Source of the DNA: CAIQPS01 sp963843455
Lineage (GTDB): Bacteria; Actinomycetota; Thermoleophilia; RBG-16-64-13
DNA: 64,000 nucleotides
Assembly: GCA_963843455.1 (NCBI GenBank)
Contig: CAWJKE010000013.1
Location: 37,400 to 101,399 of the forward strand
Direction: 5' to 3'
Both the position numbers and the translations under genes were made by a program. A model generated the notes under the pieces. The model saw nothing but the letters and a program-made list of their open reading frames with translations, did not search any database and was not told the DNA's origin. This document shows positions 25,977-35,618 of this stretch, one piece after another. Positions within the stretch are counted from its first letter, which is position 1; each line of letters starts with the position of its first letter.

Positions 25977-28334
25977 TCATTCGCGCATCAGCATCGCAGC
26001 CGCCTCACGCTCAAGATCGACGTACGGCTCACCGCTCACATCGACCGCGACGCGCCTGATCGTACCGCCGGTGAAACGGTAGGGAAGTTCGCCGGGATAG
26101 TCTTGGGTCACGGGATCACCGACATCTCGGCCGATGGCCAGCCCCTCGCCCGCGATCATGTAGCTGCCGGGCTGGGTCTTGATGCGACCTTCGCCCACTT
26201 TCGTGTCCCCGTGGTACAGGGAGAGGATACCCGTCGCCACCGGAGTCGGATCCGCGCCTTCCTTCTCAAAGGAGGCCGATAGGATCAGATTCTCGCCGAT
26301 CGGCAGATCCTCGGTAGCCACAATCTTCTGCTCGAACATGCCGACAAAGCTGTTCACGTAATGTAGGCGGTTATCCTTCACGTACAGGGCATGCCCGCCG
26401 AAGCGCGAGCCGTGCGAGAAGAGCACGCCCTGGGCACCGGGTGCAGGTATGTCGACCAGCGCGCCGATCACGAAGGAGCGGCCGCGGACAACCACGGCCT
26501 GAGTCTCGGGGACCTCGGCGTGGTTCGGAAAGTAGACGTAGCGGGTGCGCGGTGGCGAGAGTCGCGGCCGCGGCGATACAAGGATCTCGAGAGGCAGGCG
26601 GTCGTCGAGGGGAAACCCCTGATTCGCGCCTGCTTCCGCATACCATAGGTTGACCAGCTCGCGGACCTTCTCCGGCTGATCGGCCGCGAGGTTGTTCCTT
26701 TCGGAGCGGTCGACATCCGTGTGGTAGAGCTCCCACTCGTCCTCGTTGTAATGAGCCCAGCCGCTGATCGTCGGATGAGTCGTGACCGCTTTCCATCCGT
26801 CGTGCCAGATACCCCGTGACCCGAGCATCGAGTAGAACTGGGTCTGCCGCGCGCCGGGCGCCGCCGGATCGTCGAAGCTGTAGCGCATGCTCACGCCGTC
26901 AAAATGACTCTGGGTGTATCCCTTGATCGCCTCTGGCGGCGTCACGGCCAAGGCATCCAGGACCGTCGGGACAAGGTCGACCGCGTGGTGATACTGATGC
27001 CTGATCTCGCCTCTAGCCTTCATACCGCTGGGCCACGAGACGATGCACGGGTCGCTAGTCCCACCCTCAAACTCGTAGCGTTTCCACATCTTGAACGGGG
27101 TGTTGAACGCCATCGCCCAGCCGTTGGGATAGTGGTTGTAGGTCTTCGGGCCACCGAGGTCGTCGAGCATGGCGAGGTTGGCCTTGATGTCGTCCGGGAT
27201 ACCGTTCATGAACAGCATCTCGTTCACCGAGCCGTCTGGACCGCCCTCGCCACTGGCCCCGTTGTCCGACACCACGAACAGGAGGGTGTTCTCGCGCTGG
27301 CCCGTCCGTTCCAGATACTCGAGTAGACGCCCGATCTGATGATCGGCGTGAGAGAGGAAGCCGGCGTAGACCTCAGCCATGCGCGCGAACAGCCGCTTCT
27401 CCTCATCCGACAATGAATCCCACGGCCGCGTGACATCCGTCGCTGTGAACGGCTGCCCCGCGGGACCCTTGCGCGTCTCGGATGTGCCGATCGGGTTGAT
27501 GGGAGGCAACTCGGTGTCGGCCGGTACGATGCCCATCTTCTTCTGGCGCTCCAGTGTCTTCACGCGCATGGCCTCGTAGCCCATATCGAAACGGCCCTTG
27601 TACTTTTCGATCCACTCTTTGGGCGCGTGATGGGGGGCGTGCGCGGCACCCGGCGCGTAGTAGAGGAAGAACGGCTTCTCCGGCGCGACCGCCTTGGCGT
27701 CCATGATGAACTCGATGGCCTTGTCGGTGATGTCCTCACCGAAGTGATAGCCCTCCTCGGGCGTCTTGGGTTGCTCCACAGGGTGGTTGTCGTAGGTCAG
27801 TTCCGGATACCACTGGCTGGTCTCGGCGCCCAGGAACCCGTAGAAGCGCTCGAAGCCGCGGCCGGTGGGCCAGTTGCGGCGCGTGGAGGCCAGGTTCATC
27901 TCCACGGTGGGGCAGAGGTGCCACTTGCCGACGATGTAGGTGTTCCACCCTAGTTCGCCCAGGATCTCGGAAAGCATGCCGTTCTCGGGCGGGATCGTGC
28001 CGCTGGCATTCGGGAATCCGCTGGCCGCTTCGGTGATGCAGGCCATGCTGTTGCGGGTATGGTTGCGGCCGGTGAGCAGGCACGACCGTGTAGGCGAGCA
28101 AAGAGCCGTGGTATGCCACTGGGTGTAGCGCACGCCCTCCGCGGCGATCCGGTCGACGTTGGGCGTGTCGATGGGCCCACCATAGCAGGACATCGCCGAG
28201 AAGCCGACGTCGTCAAGGACGATGTACACGACGTTGGGCGCACCGTCAGGTGCCTTCGGCGACACGAACGGGGCCCAATCCGGCGTCGAGTCCCTGATGT
28301 CGACGTTGATCGTGCCCTTGAATGGCTCGCCCAT
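25977..28334 (-). CDS. Arylsulfatase (Cys-type, family S1), paralogue
   Basis: A 785-residue sulfatase, starting at ATG 28334. The formylglycine motif CSPTR (Cys79-Arg83) is followed by SCLLTGRNH; IVLDDVGF supplies metal aspartates, VSDNGA the distal ones, and VGKWHLCP and APGAAHAPHH the usual active-site lysine and histidines. It shares length, domain order and many segments (TPEEGYHF, KPFFLYYAPG) with the next gene but is clearly diverged, so the pair is an old tandem duplication with possibly different substrates. No export signal is visible. It is divergent from a YihY-family gene. Confidence 0.9.
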   Translation of the reverse strand: MGEPFKGTINVDIRDSTPDWAPFVSPKAPDGAPNVVYIVLDDVGFSAMSCYGGPIDTPNVDRIAAEGVRYTQWHTTALCSPTRSCLLTGRNHTRNSMACITEAASGFPNASGTIPPENGMLSEILGELGWNTYIVGKWHLCPTVEMNLASTRRNWPTGRGFERFYGFLGAETSQWYPELTYDNHPVEQPKTPEEGYHFGEDITDKAIEFIMDAKAVAPEKPFFLYYAPGAAHAPHHAPKEWIEKYKGRFDMGYEAMRVKTLERQKKMGIVPADTELPPINPIGTSETRKGPAGQPFTATDVTRPWDSLSDEEKRLFARMAEVYAGFLSHADHQIGRLLEYLERTGQRENTLLFVVSDNGASGEGGPDGSVNEMLFMNGIPDDIKANLAMLDDLGGPKTYNHYPNGWAMAFNTPFKMWKRYEFEGGTSDPCIVSWPSGMKARGEIRHQYHHAVDLVPTVLDALAVTPPEAIKGYTQSHFDGVSMRYSFDDPAAPGARQTQFYSMLGSRGIWHDGWKAVTTHPTISGWAHYNEDEWELYHTDVDRSERNNLAADQPEKVRELVNLWYAEAGANQGFPLDDRLPLEILVSPRPRLSPPRTRYVYFPNHAEVPETQAVVVRGRSFVIGALVDIPAPGAQGVLFSHGSRFGGHALYVKDNRLHYVNSFVGMFEQKIVATEDLPIGENLILSASFEKEGADPTPVATGILSLYHGDTKVGEGRIKTQPGSYMIAGEGLAIGRDVGDPVTQDYPGELPYRFTGGTIRRVAVDVSGEPYVDLEREAAAMLMRE

Positions 28335-28550
28335 GTCCGCTCACTCCTTCGTCGCTCGTCGCGTGCTTGTCGCCGCTCCCTGCAGCATACCCTAGGCTGG
28401 GTCGTACTATTCTCGCGTGAGGCAGCAGCACAGAGGCGCACTGATGGCGCGCCCACCGGCATCGGTCCTACACGTGGCGCGGGGAAGTCTATGATGTTGC
28501 CAGACTCGAGCGCCGAGGTATCAGAACCCGACGAACGGAGAGATCTCAGG

Positions 28551-29657
28551 ATGGATGCCGACGAGACGGGCCAGCTCGAGGCAGGTCAGGGCCCAAAGTG
28601 GAAGAACTGGCTCGAAAGGGTAGCCATCGTCCGCCCCCTGTTGGCACTCTACAAAGGCTACAAGCTTAGGAGCGGCCCCCTCCTCAGCGCGGGCATCGCT
28701 TACTACCTCCTATTCTCCCTGGCTCCCCTCACGTTCCTCACGCTCCGCATAGCGGGCCACTTTGTCGATCCGACCACGACCCCGGAGCAACTGCAGGCGA
28801 CTCTCGAGACCTACGTGGGACCCAAACTCGCCAGCCTGTTCACCAGCATCATGATCCAGTTTGGGCAGTCCGCATGGGGCACGGCGACGACGATCATCGG
28901 GACTGCCATGCTCCTTTGGGGGGCGACCCGACTTGTAGTGAGACTGCAGGTGTCCTTCAACATCATGTGGGACATCCGGGTGAGGCCCAGAGGGTTCTCG
29001 TATCGCAAGCTCCTGTCACGGCTCCTGCTGTACAGCCTGCTTCTCATTCCCAGCGTCGTCCTCGTCATCTCGGTAGCGCTGCAATCCGGGATCCCGGCGC
29101 TGGAGGGCGTCATCGGAACGGGGATCATCGGCGCGGTCTCTCAATGGATCGTGGCGCTCCTGGTCATGTGGGGGATGCTGACACTGGTCTTCACCATTCT
29201 TCCGGATATCCGTGTCTCGGTGAGGGATTGCTGGCAAGGCGCCTTCCTCACTGCCGTACTCTGCGCAATCGGGACCCGTGCTTTCAGCGCGTTCGTGCTC
29301 TGGTCGGGCAGCCCGAAGTACGTGGGCTTGGTGGGGGCGGTGTTGCTCCTCATAATCTGGGCCGATTTCATGGCGATCATCGTTCTGCTGGGCGTCCGGC
29401 TGAACAAGGTGCTCTATCACCTCAGCGGGAAGACCGTGCAAGCGTACGAGTACGCGCTGATCGTCGAAGACCCTGTGGGGCTGGGAGCCGACGAACTGAA
29501 TCCGGACGATTGGACGAGACTCTACTCGGGGGCTTCCGGCGTCGTGCAGAAGGGACTGGCCCGGACCGCCCGGAAGAGCGACTCTGACGCGACGCCCGAG
29601 GCCCCGCAAGACGGCTCGGACGACCGGCCCGATACCAGCTCAGAGGAGATTCTGTAG
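28551..29657 (+). CDS. YihY/BrkB-family membrane protein (copy 1)
   Basis: ATG 28551 with GGAGAG ten bases upstream is preferred; ATG 28491 in the same frame is an alternative. About 368 residues with six membrane helices, of the family once mislabelled RNase BN. Typical blocks: RSGPLLSAGIAYYLLFSLAP on helix 1, LLWGATRLVVRLQVSFNIMWD, and GLVGAVLLLIIWADFMAIIVLLG near the end. N- and C-terminal tails are hydrophilic. The biochemical role of the family is unknown; some members are linked to envelope or permeability. It is one of four copies in this window. Confidence 0.85.
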   Translation: MDADETGQLEAGQGPKWKNWLERVAIVRPLLALYKGYKLRSGPLLSAGIAYYLLFSLAPLTFLTLRIAGHFVDPTTTPEQLQATLETYVGPKLASLFTSIMIQFGQSAWGTATTIIGTAMLLWGATRLVVRLQVSFNIMWDIRVRPRGFSYRKLLSRLLLYSLLLIPSVVLVISVALQSGIPALEGVIGTGIIGAVSQWIVALLVMWGMLTLVFTILPDIRVSVRDCWQGAFLTAVLCAIGTRAFSAFVLWSGSPKYVGLVGAVLLLIIWADFMAIIVLLGVRLNKVLYHLSGKTVQAYEYALIVEDPVGLGADELNPDDWTRLYSGASGVVQKGLARTARKSDSDATPEAPQDGSDDRPDTSSEEIL

Positions 29658-29681
29658 ACACTGGTGCGGGTCCGTCGGGGA

Positions 29682-30798
29682 TCAGGCGGGGCTCTTGCCC
29701 GCTCCCTCCACCTCGGCCCTTCGCGAGATGGCGGCCAGCCGCTTCAGTGCCTCCATCCTCTCGCTCCTCCCGATCTTCGCCCGTGCCACAGCGGTGCCAA
29801 GGATCTCGATGTTGCGGTCGTACGTGGGACGGTCCACCGGGTAGGGAAAGCCATCCTTCCCCCCGTGGGCGTAGCTGAACAGGGCGGGGTCGGACCGGCT
29901 GGCCGGCGTGTCGTACACGAGTTCAGCGATGAGCGCGAGAGCTCTGATGGTCTTCGGCCCCACCCCCGGCAAGCAAGCAGCGTTTCGAAGTCCTCCGCCT
30001 GCCGTTCGTAGGTGGAGAGGAACGCTTTCTTGAGGTTCTCGGGCCGGATGTCGCTCAATTCGACGGCATGGCGCCGGGGCATAGACAGGGCCTTGAGCCG
30101 GTCGAGTTGCACGATCACCCGGTCGGGCGGCTCGTGGGACAGTTCGGTGACCGCGTGCTGAGCCGGGACACTGGTCTTCGCCACCAGGTTCATCACGCTG
30201 CGTACCGGCCGCCTGGGAAGCGATGGCCTGGTGGGGCTCCACGACGAAGTCGGTGACCGAGTCGCTCAGCCAGTGGTAGCGGCGGGCCATGCCGTTCGCG
30301 TCGTTCATGCCCTGCTGCACCACCGCCCACCTGCCGTCGCGAGTGAAGAAGAAGCTGTGGTGGTAGATCTGGAACCCGTCCTGCAGGCCGGCGCTGTCGA
30401 CCTTGGCCGCCATCTTGCTGGCGTAGACGAGCCGCGCCGGTTCGGCCGCCAGCGTGCCCGCGGCCGACGCCGCCTCGATCTCCGCCGGCGTCTTGCGCGA
30501 CACGCCTCCCTTGCCGCCGGCGACCACCAGCCCCGACTCGTGCTCCAGCCCGCGCAAGCCCGTCCTTGAGCGCCCCGCAGACGGTGGTGGTGACGCCCGA
30601 GCTATGCCAGTCGAAGCCGAGAACGCAGCCGAAGGCCTGGAACCACGCCGGATCGGACAGGCGGACGAGCATCTCGCCCGGCCCGTACTCGCTCACGATG
30701 GCGAGGGTGATCTCCCGGGCGAGTAGGCGCATGCGGGAGAACAGCCACGCCGGCGCCTTGCCGCCGTGGAGGGGGAGAGTCGCGGTTCCTGTCCTCAT
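29682..30798 (-). pseudogene. DUF763 protein, interrupted by about three frameshifts
   Basis: Reads from ATG 30798 (MRTGTATLPLHGGKAPAWL) through breaks near 30557, 30205 and 29980, each of one base. All pieces belong to DUF763: WHSSGVTTTVCGALKDGL, PARLVYASKMAAKVDSAGLQ, FFTRDGRWAVVQQGMN, then MNLVAKTSVPAQ, and an end with the helix-hairpin-helix CLPGVGPKTIRALALIAELV. The rejoined product is about 372 residues. The family is common in archaea and some bacteria; the helix-hairpin-helix suggests nucleic acid binding. Two of the breaks compensate each other, so this is probably an intact gene with consensus errors. Confidence 0.75.
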
Positions 30799-30882
30799 CC
30801 CCAATACGATAGCCGCCCCTCCGGACAGGACGGGCGCCCGGGCAGCACACCCGCCCCGGCGAGGCGGTACCATAGCCCCGCG

Positions 30883-31541
30883 ATGTCTGACACCTCACTA
30901 TAACGGCCCCGATTGCGCCACCTGCCGCGTGGTGGCCTGCACCTCGGCGCCGGGAACCAAGCCCACCCCCAAGTTCTGCCCCATGCCGGCAGAGCCGGAG
31001 TTGCTGGACGAGGTGCGCGAGCATGTACCTGCAGGAGCCGGACCTGCACCGAATGGCCGTCGAGTCCGCGCGGACCGAAGCCGCCGGCTACTGCAAGGCC
31101 ACCCGGGTGGAGGAGATCATGGACTTCGCCCGGCGGATGGGCTGGCGGCGTCTGGGGATAGCCCACTGCGCGGGGCTGATGGAGGAGGCCAAGACGGCCC
31201 GGGATATCTTCCTGGCCGGAGGTTTCGAGGTGTCGACCGTGTGCTGCAAGGTCGGCTCCATCGACAAGGAGGACATGGGCCTCGCCGACGAGGAGAAGGT
31301 CCATCCGGGGGACTTCGAGCCCCTGTGCAGTCCGGTGGGGCAGGCTGCCCTTCTCGCCGACGCTGGGACTGAGTTCAACGTGGTCATCGGCCTCTGCGTG
31401 GGCCACGACAGCATGTTCTTCATGCACTCCAAGGCGCCGGTCACGGTCCTGGTCGCAAAGGACCGCGTGCTCGGCAACAACCCGGTGGCCGCGCTCTACA
31501 CCACGCATTCCTACTACCGGCGGCTGACCCAGAAGGACTGA
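30883..31541 (+). CDS. DUF1847 metal-binding protein (frameshift near 31020, start unclear)
   Basis: Residues with a cysteine cluster (PDCATCRVVAC, then KFCPMP) open the protein, followed one base out of frame by EPDLHRMAVESARTEA and the well-conserved remainder, including CKATRVEEIMDFAR, LGIAHCAGLMEEA, CCKVGSIDKED and GLCVGHDSMFFMHSKAPVTV. This is DUF1847, a putative metal-binding family of unknown function in anaerobes. ATG 30883 is the nearest start but is one base out of frame with the cysteine segment, so a second indel or an upstream start is needed. It is divergent from DUF763. Confidence 0.75.
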
Positions 31542-31558
31542 CTGCGGCGGCCTACGTG

Positions 31559-31577
31559 GGCGCTGGCCGGCAGCGCC
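31559..31577 (+). terminator. Hairpin after DUF1847
   Basis: GGCGCTG and CAGCGCC are separated by GCCGG, a 7-bp stem and 5-base loop 18 bases after the DUF1847 stop. There is no T-run, so termination is only possible; it also lies between convergent genes. Confidence 0.3.
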
Positions 31578-31650
31578 GCCGGGCGACCGGCGCTGGTGTC
31601 CGCGGACGGCGCTTTCGGCGCGGCCGGCGCGAAGCGGCCCGGGCCGCCCC

Positions 31651-32088
31651 CTACTTCGCCAGCTTCCCGAACGACTTCGCCAGCCAGCGGTGGAACGCAT
31701 GCACCGACTGGACCGGGTCGGCGTACATCATCACGCAATGGCCGTAGACAAGGGGAACGCCGCTCTTCTCGGCCAGGTCGACGGCGGCCTTGGACTCGCA
31801 CCCGTTCTGTATCCACAGGCGAGGCACGCCGGCCTCCACGGCTTCGCGCACCGCCTGCTCGGAGCGGTCTTTGGGGACGGCGATGATGGCCCCCTCGACC
31901 GGCTGGGGCAGATTGCCCAACCTCGGCGCGTCCTCCGGTCCGTCGAGGTAGACGACCCGGATCTTGTAGCCCTTCTTCACCAGTTCGTCGTCGATCCTGC
32001 CGCCTCGCACGGGAATGGTGGACGAGGGGCGGACAAGAGCAAGATCGAGATGGTCCAAGAACTCGTCGATCTGCGCTCGGGTGGACAT
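31651..32088 (-). CDS. CoA-binding domain protein (YccU type)
   Basis: A 145-residue protein from ATG 32088, behind AAAGGAGAGGA. It is a single Rossmann-like CoA-binding domain of the CoA_binding_2 family: GYKIRVVYLDG, EGAIIAVPKDRSEQAVREAVEAG, and the characteristic VPRLWIQNGCES, ending YGHCVMMYADP. Such proteins bind CoA or acyl-CoA; their role is unclear. The N-terminal segment (DLALVRPSSTIPVRGGRIDD) differs from the usual glycine-rich loop. The next gene upstream on the same strand is a methyltransferase, 35 bases away. Confidence 0.8.
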   Translation of the reverse strand: MSTRAQIDEFLDHLDLALVRPSSTIPVRGGRIDDELVKKGYKIRVVYLDGPEDAPRLGNLPQPVEGAIIAVPKDRSEQAVREAVEAGVPRLWIQNGCESKAAVDLAEKSGVPLVYGHCVMMYADPVQSVHAFHRWLAKSFGKLAK

Positions 32089-32122
32089 GGGGGATCCTCT
32101 CCTTTCAGACCGGGGTGACCAG

Positions 32123-32860
32123 CTAGTGGGCGATGGCAGCGAGGATGGTGACAAGGCCGTCGAGATGGCTGCTACACGAACGGAGGGCGAAGCCGGCGTC
32201 CTCGACCGCCCGCGCCAGTTCCTCAGCGCTGCGGAACTCCGCGGCGGAGACACTCAGATACTCGTGCAACTCCCGATCGCCGGCCAGCCAGGATCCGACG
32301 GGAGGCAGAAGGTAGCGGAAGTAGAGGTGCGCGGGAGTGGCCCAACTCACGCGCGGCGGACGGGTGAACTCCAGTACCACCAGGCAGCCCCCGGGTTTGA
32401 GGAATGAGCGCATCCGAGCCAAGGCGGCATCGACGTCTTCCACATACCGCAGCCCCCAGCCCAGGAACACCACATCGAAGTCCCTCAGGCCGAGGTCCTC
32501 CCGAAGCAGGTCCCCGGCCACGTAATCCACCCAGGGACGGTCCCCGCCGCGGCCGGCCAGGATCGGCCCCAGCCGCTTTCTCGCCTCGTGCAGCATCACC
32601 GGGCTGAGATCGCCCAGAGTGAGCCGGCCTCCACTTCCCAGGTGGCGCACCGCCTCCGCCGCCAACCCCCCGGGGCCGCAGAACGCGTCCAGCACGCGGT
32701 CGTTGGGGTGGAGCGAGGCCGCCCAGACCACCTCCTTGCGCCAGAGCACGACCTGGCCCAGGCTGGTGACCTTGTTCACCGACTCGTAATAGCGGGCGCT
32801 GTTGTTGAACAGATCCCGAAGATACGAGGCGTCCGTGGGGGTGCGAACGCGGCTGCTCAT
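32123..32860 (-). CDS. UbiE/MenG-like SAM-dependent methyltransferase
   Basis: A 245-residue class I methyltransferase. LFNNSARYYESVNKVTSLGQ resembles the start of UbiE/MenG, and the SAM motif is VLDAFCGPGGLAAEA, with LGDLSPVMLHEARKRL and FLGWGLRYVEDVDAALARM following. UbiE methylates demethylmenaquinone or a ubiquinone precursor. The match is good but not diagnostic; no menaquinone genes are here. It is preceded by the Rieske gene with an eight-base gap and followed by the CoA-binding gene, forming a likely three-gene operon. Confidence 0.8.
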   Translation of the reverse strand: MSSRVRTPTDASYLRDLFNNSARYYESVNKVTSLGQVVLWRKEVVWAASLHPNDRVLDAFCGPGGLAAEAVRHLGSGGRLTLGDLSPVMLHEARKRLGPILAGRGGDRPWVDYVAGDLLREDLGLRDFDVVFLGWGLRYVEDVDAALARMRSFLKPGGCLVVLEFTRPPRVSWATPAHLYFRYLLPPVGSWLAGDRELHEYLSVSAAEFRSAEELARAVEDAGFALRSCSSHLDGLVTILAAIAH

Positions 32861-32867
32861 GCGCCCT

Positions 32868-33240
32868 TCACGCCTCCGCGGGCGGCGCTTTCTCGGGTCC
32901 CACCAGGATGTCGTTCCCCTCCACCGAGACGGCGTAGGTGCGTAGAGGCCGGGGGTGCTTCAGCAGTTTCGCCATCCCCATGATGCCTTCCCAATCGGTC
33001 CAGCGAATCACCCGCCCGTCGACCAGGTCGAACTGGGAATGGTGGCGTGGACAGGTCAGGATGGTGCCTTCGAGGCTGCCGTCGACAAGATGCCCACCCA
33101 TGTGGGGGCAAAACGCGTCGGCGACGAAGTACTGCGTCCCCCGCGTGAGCCACGAGTAGCTCGTGCCCGTCCAGTGAAGCGCCTTTGATGCCGCCGGCTT
33201 CGATGCCTTCCGTGGTGGTCAACCGGATGAAATCGTCCAC
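32868..33240 (-). CDS. Rieske [2Fe-2S] ferredoxin-like protein (frameshift near 33130)
   Basis: GTG start at 33240 after AAGGGGG. The first frame gives GIEAGGIKGASLDGHELLVAHAG; after a five-G run the frame shifts by one base into TQYFVADAFCPHMGGHLVDG, which carries the first Rieske Cys-His pair, and TCPRHHSQFDLVDG, the second. The rejoined protein is about 123 residues, a stand-alone Rieske ferredoxin that passes electrons to oxygenases or other enzymes. An extra G in the run explains the break. It heads an operon with the methyltransferase and is divergent from a LigB-type dioxygenase, an attractive but unproven partner. Confidence 0.85.
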
Positions 33241-33408
33241 TTTGTTCTACCCCCTTTAGGTGGTGAAGAACGTTCGCGCAGGCACCGGTGGGCCCGCAAC
33301 GCGAAGGTATCACGCCCGGGCGAAGGGTGGTGTGCCGCTCCGGCCCTCGGCGGTCTCTTCGTAGTAGCATACTGGGGCAAGAAGCGGAGCGTTCCGAGGA
33401 GAGTCACC

Positions 33409-34194
33409 ATGGCCGACACCGGCAGTCCGGCGCGGCTGCCCACCCTGTTCTTGGGGCACGGCAACCCTATGAATGCCCTCGCGGACAACGAGTTCACGCG
33501 CGCGCTCGGCCGGCTCGCCGCCGAACTGCCGCGCCCTGAGGCCATCCTGGTGGTGTCCGCTCATTGGCTCACCCGGGGGACGCACGTCCTTTCTGCCGCG
33601 GCTCCCCGCACCATCCACGACTTCGGCGGCTTTCCCCCCGAGCTCTACGCCGTGCAGTACCCCGCGCCGGGGACGCCGCCGAAGGCGGCCGCGGTGAAGG
33701 AGTTGCTCCCCGAAACGGTCCTCGACGAAAGCTGGGGCCTGGATCACGCCTCGTGGTCCGTGCTCAGACACATGTGGCCGGCAGCCGACGTTCCCACCTT
33801 CGAGTTGTCGCTGGACATCGCCGCGCCACCCGCCGTCCATTGGGATCTGGGCCGCCGGCTGGCTCCGTTGCGAGACAGCGGGGTGCTGGTGATAGGCAGT
33901 GGCAACATCGTCCACAGCTTCGCGGGAGCAAGCTGGGAACCCGACGCGGAGCCTCATCCCTGGGCGGTGGAGTTCGATGCTTGGGTGGCGGCCGCGCTGC
34001 TGCGTCGGGACGGCGACGCCCTCGTCCACTACGAGGCTGCAGGCCGCTCGGCCCGGTTGGCGGTGCCGACCAACGACCACTACCTGCCGCTACTCTACGC
34101 CGCGGCCATGGCGACGCCCGCCGACGAAGTCACCTTTCCTTACGTGGGGATGGAGATGGCGTCGATGTCCATGCGCTGCGTGCGGTTCGGCTGA
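33409..34194 (+). CDS. LigB-type extradiol dioxygenase (4,5-DOPA dioxygenase family)
   Basis: A 261-residue protein from ATG 33409 behind GAGGAGAG. It belongs to the class III extradiol ring-cleavage family that includes YgiD/DODA: LFLGHGNPMNAL gives the first metal histidine, VVSAHW the second, HDFGGFPPELY and GNIVHSF further active-site residues. The enzymes open catechol rings using non-haem metal. The plant-type DODA acts on DOPA, but bacterial substrates vary. It stands alone between a divergent Rieske gene and a convergent YihY gene. Confidence 0.88.
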   Translation: MADTGSPARLPTLFLGHGNPMNALADNEFTRALGRLAAELPRPEAILVVSAHWLTRGTHVLSAAAPRTIHDFGGFPPELYAVQYPAPGTPPKAAAVKELLPETVLDESWGLDHASWSVLRHMWPAADVPTFELSLDIAAPPAVHWDLGRRLAPLRDSGVLVIGSGNIVHSFAGASWEPDAEPHPWAVEFDAWVAAALLRRDGDALVHYEAAGRSARLAVPTNDHYLPLLYAAAMATPADEVTFPYVGMEMASMSMRCVRFG

Positions 34195-34241
34195 CGCCGC
34201 CGGCGGCCGTAGTCCACGGTACGCCGATCAGCCGCCGGCGA

Positions 34242-35303
34242 TCACTCGTCGCGTGAAGGCGCTTTCGCGCTCGGAACCTCTACGTCAGGCAACTCGGTGA
34301 CCGGCGCAGCATAGTCGTAGGGCTGTATCGTCTTGCCCCTCCAGACGTACATCGCCCGGTTGAACCGCACTCCGACCAGCGTGATGATCGCCAAGACGTC
34401 CACCCAGAAGATGACGCCGATCAAGGCACCCATCGCGCCGGCGTATTTCGCGCTGCCGGTCCACGACAGATAGATGCCGAAGACGCGAGCGGCAACACTC
34501 CAGGCGACCGAGATGAGCAGTGACGTGAACCAACAGTCGCGGAACCGAAGGTGTACGTCAGGCAGGATAACGAAGATCGCCATCAGCGCCAGCCAAGCGA
34601 TGAGGAAGGGGATGGCCACCTGAGCGATGCTGACGAGGATGCCCGCGCCGTCGACGAGGTTCTGGAGCCAGGTTATGGCCGACCCCAGGACCAACGAGAC
34701 CACGAGGAGGATAGTGGGGATGAGTATGAGACCGAACACAAGAAGCCTCGACAGCAGCCGGCGGAACGAGAACTCTCTGGAGACTACCCTCGCGTCCCAC
34801 ATGATGTTGAAGGACGCCTGGAGGCGCACAAACAGCCGGGTGGCGCCGTAGAGGAGGATCCCAACGCTGACGACGGTGAACGTCGTCGAGCCCGCGGTGC
34901 TCTTGAAATGGGCGGTGAGTGAACTCAGTATGGCCGCCATGTCGTCGCCCAGGTACTCAGAGAGTAGCGGCGCCAGCTTGGCTTCAGGCGGTGGCGGTCC
35001 GTTGCCCAGGAGCCGCCCGGTCAACTGTAGCGTGAGGAGCAGGAGCGGCCCCATCGAGAAGAGGCCATAGTAGGCGATACCGGCGCTCAACAGAGGGCCA
35101 TTGCGCCGGCTGTACCCTCGATAAAGGCTCCAGAAGAAGCCCACGACAGGAAGCTTGTCGATGCGGCCCTTGGGGTTTGGAACCGTAAGCAGCGCGCCGA
35201 TCCCGCCAGATCCCTCGGATCGCGTTTGACTCCCGACTTTGGCCAAGTCCTCCGTCACGCCAGGTTGGCCTTCCCTTGTCTGGTCGATGCCGCCGCTCTT
35301 CAA
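34242..35303 (-). CDS. YihY/BrkB-family membrane protein (copy 2)
   Basis: About 353 residues with a likely TTG start at 35303, preceded by AAGGGGAACC. Six membrane helices; key blocks are NGPLLSAGIAYYGLFSMGP, LLYGATRLFVRLQASFNIMWD and GAMGALIGVIFWVDVLAIITLVG. It is nearly the twin of the broken copy at 62856 (both share VPNPKGRIDK and the LYRGYSRRNG segment) and more distant from copy 1. The N-terminal 45 residues are hydrophilic. Function unknown, inner-membrane location certain from the helices. Confidence 0.85.
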   Translation of the reverse strand: MKSGGIDQTREGQPGVTEDLAKVGSQTRSEGSGGIGALLTVPNPKGRIDKLPVVGFFWSLYRGYSRRNGPLLSAGIAYYGLFSMGPLLLLTLQLTGRLLGNGPPPPEAKLAPLLSEYLGDDMAAILSSLTAHFKSTAGSTTFTVVSVGILLYGATRLFVRLQASFNIMWDARVVSREFSFRRLLSRLLVFGLILIPTILLVVSLVLGSAITWLQNLVDGAGILVSIAQVAIPFLIAWLALMAIFVILPDVHLRFRDCWFTSLLISVAWSVAARVFGIYLSWTGSAKYAGAMGALIGVIFWVDVLAIITLVGVRFNRAMYVWRGKTIQPYDYAAPVTELPDVEVPSAKAPSRDE

Positions 35304-35618
35304 CTTCTGGTTCCCCTTAGTCCCTCAGAAGATGTTCCGCCCAGTAGTTCCTTAAGTCTAATCGATGGAACTACCATGGTGCGAATGTCGGGGCATACTC
35401 GGCGGCGTACCGCAGAGACTCGCCAGGGGGGTGAAGCCGCGGCCGCCTCTGAGGCTCCGCCGTAACCTGCTCGCGGCCGGGCGATCTGGCCTGCAACGAC
35501 CTTCAAACGCACAGGCGACTCATCCGAATCCAGCTGGCGGGCTTGGGTTCCGCTTTCGTAGAGACGGGGTATGGCTATAATGATTCGTTCTTCACTCCGC
35601 GATCGACCGGGGGTTTTT
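35304..35618 (+). other. 315-base intergenic region with promoter candidate
   Basis: Between divergent YihY copy 2 and DUF2252. At 35576-35581 TATAAT is present on the plus strand, with a weak TTTCGT 16 bases before it (35554-35559), placing a start point about 30 bases ahead of ATG 35619. The rest has no coding signal or repeat. Confidence 0.4.
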
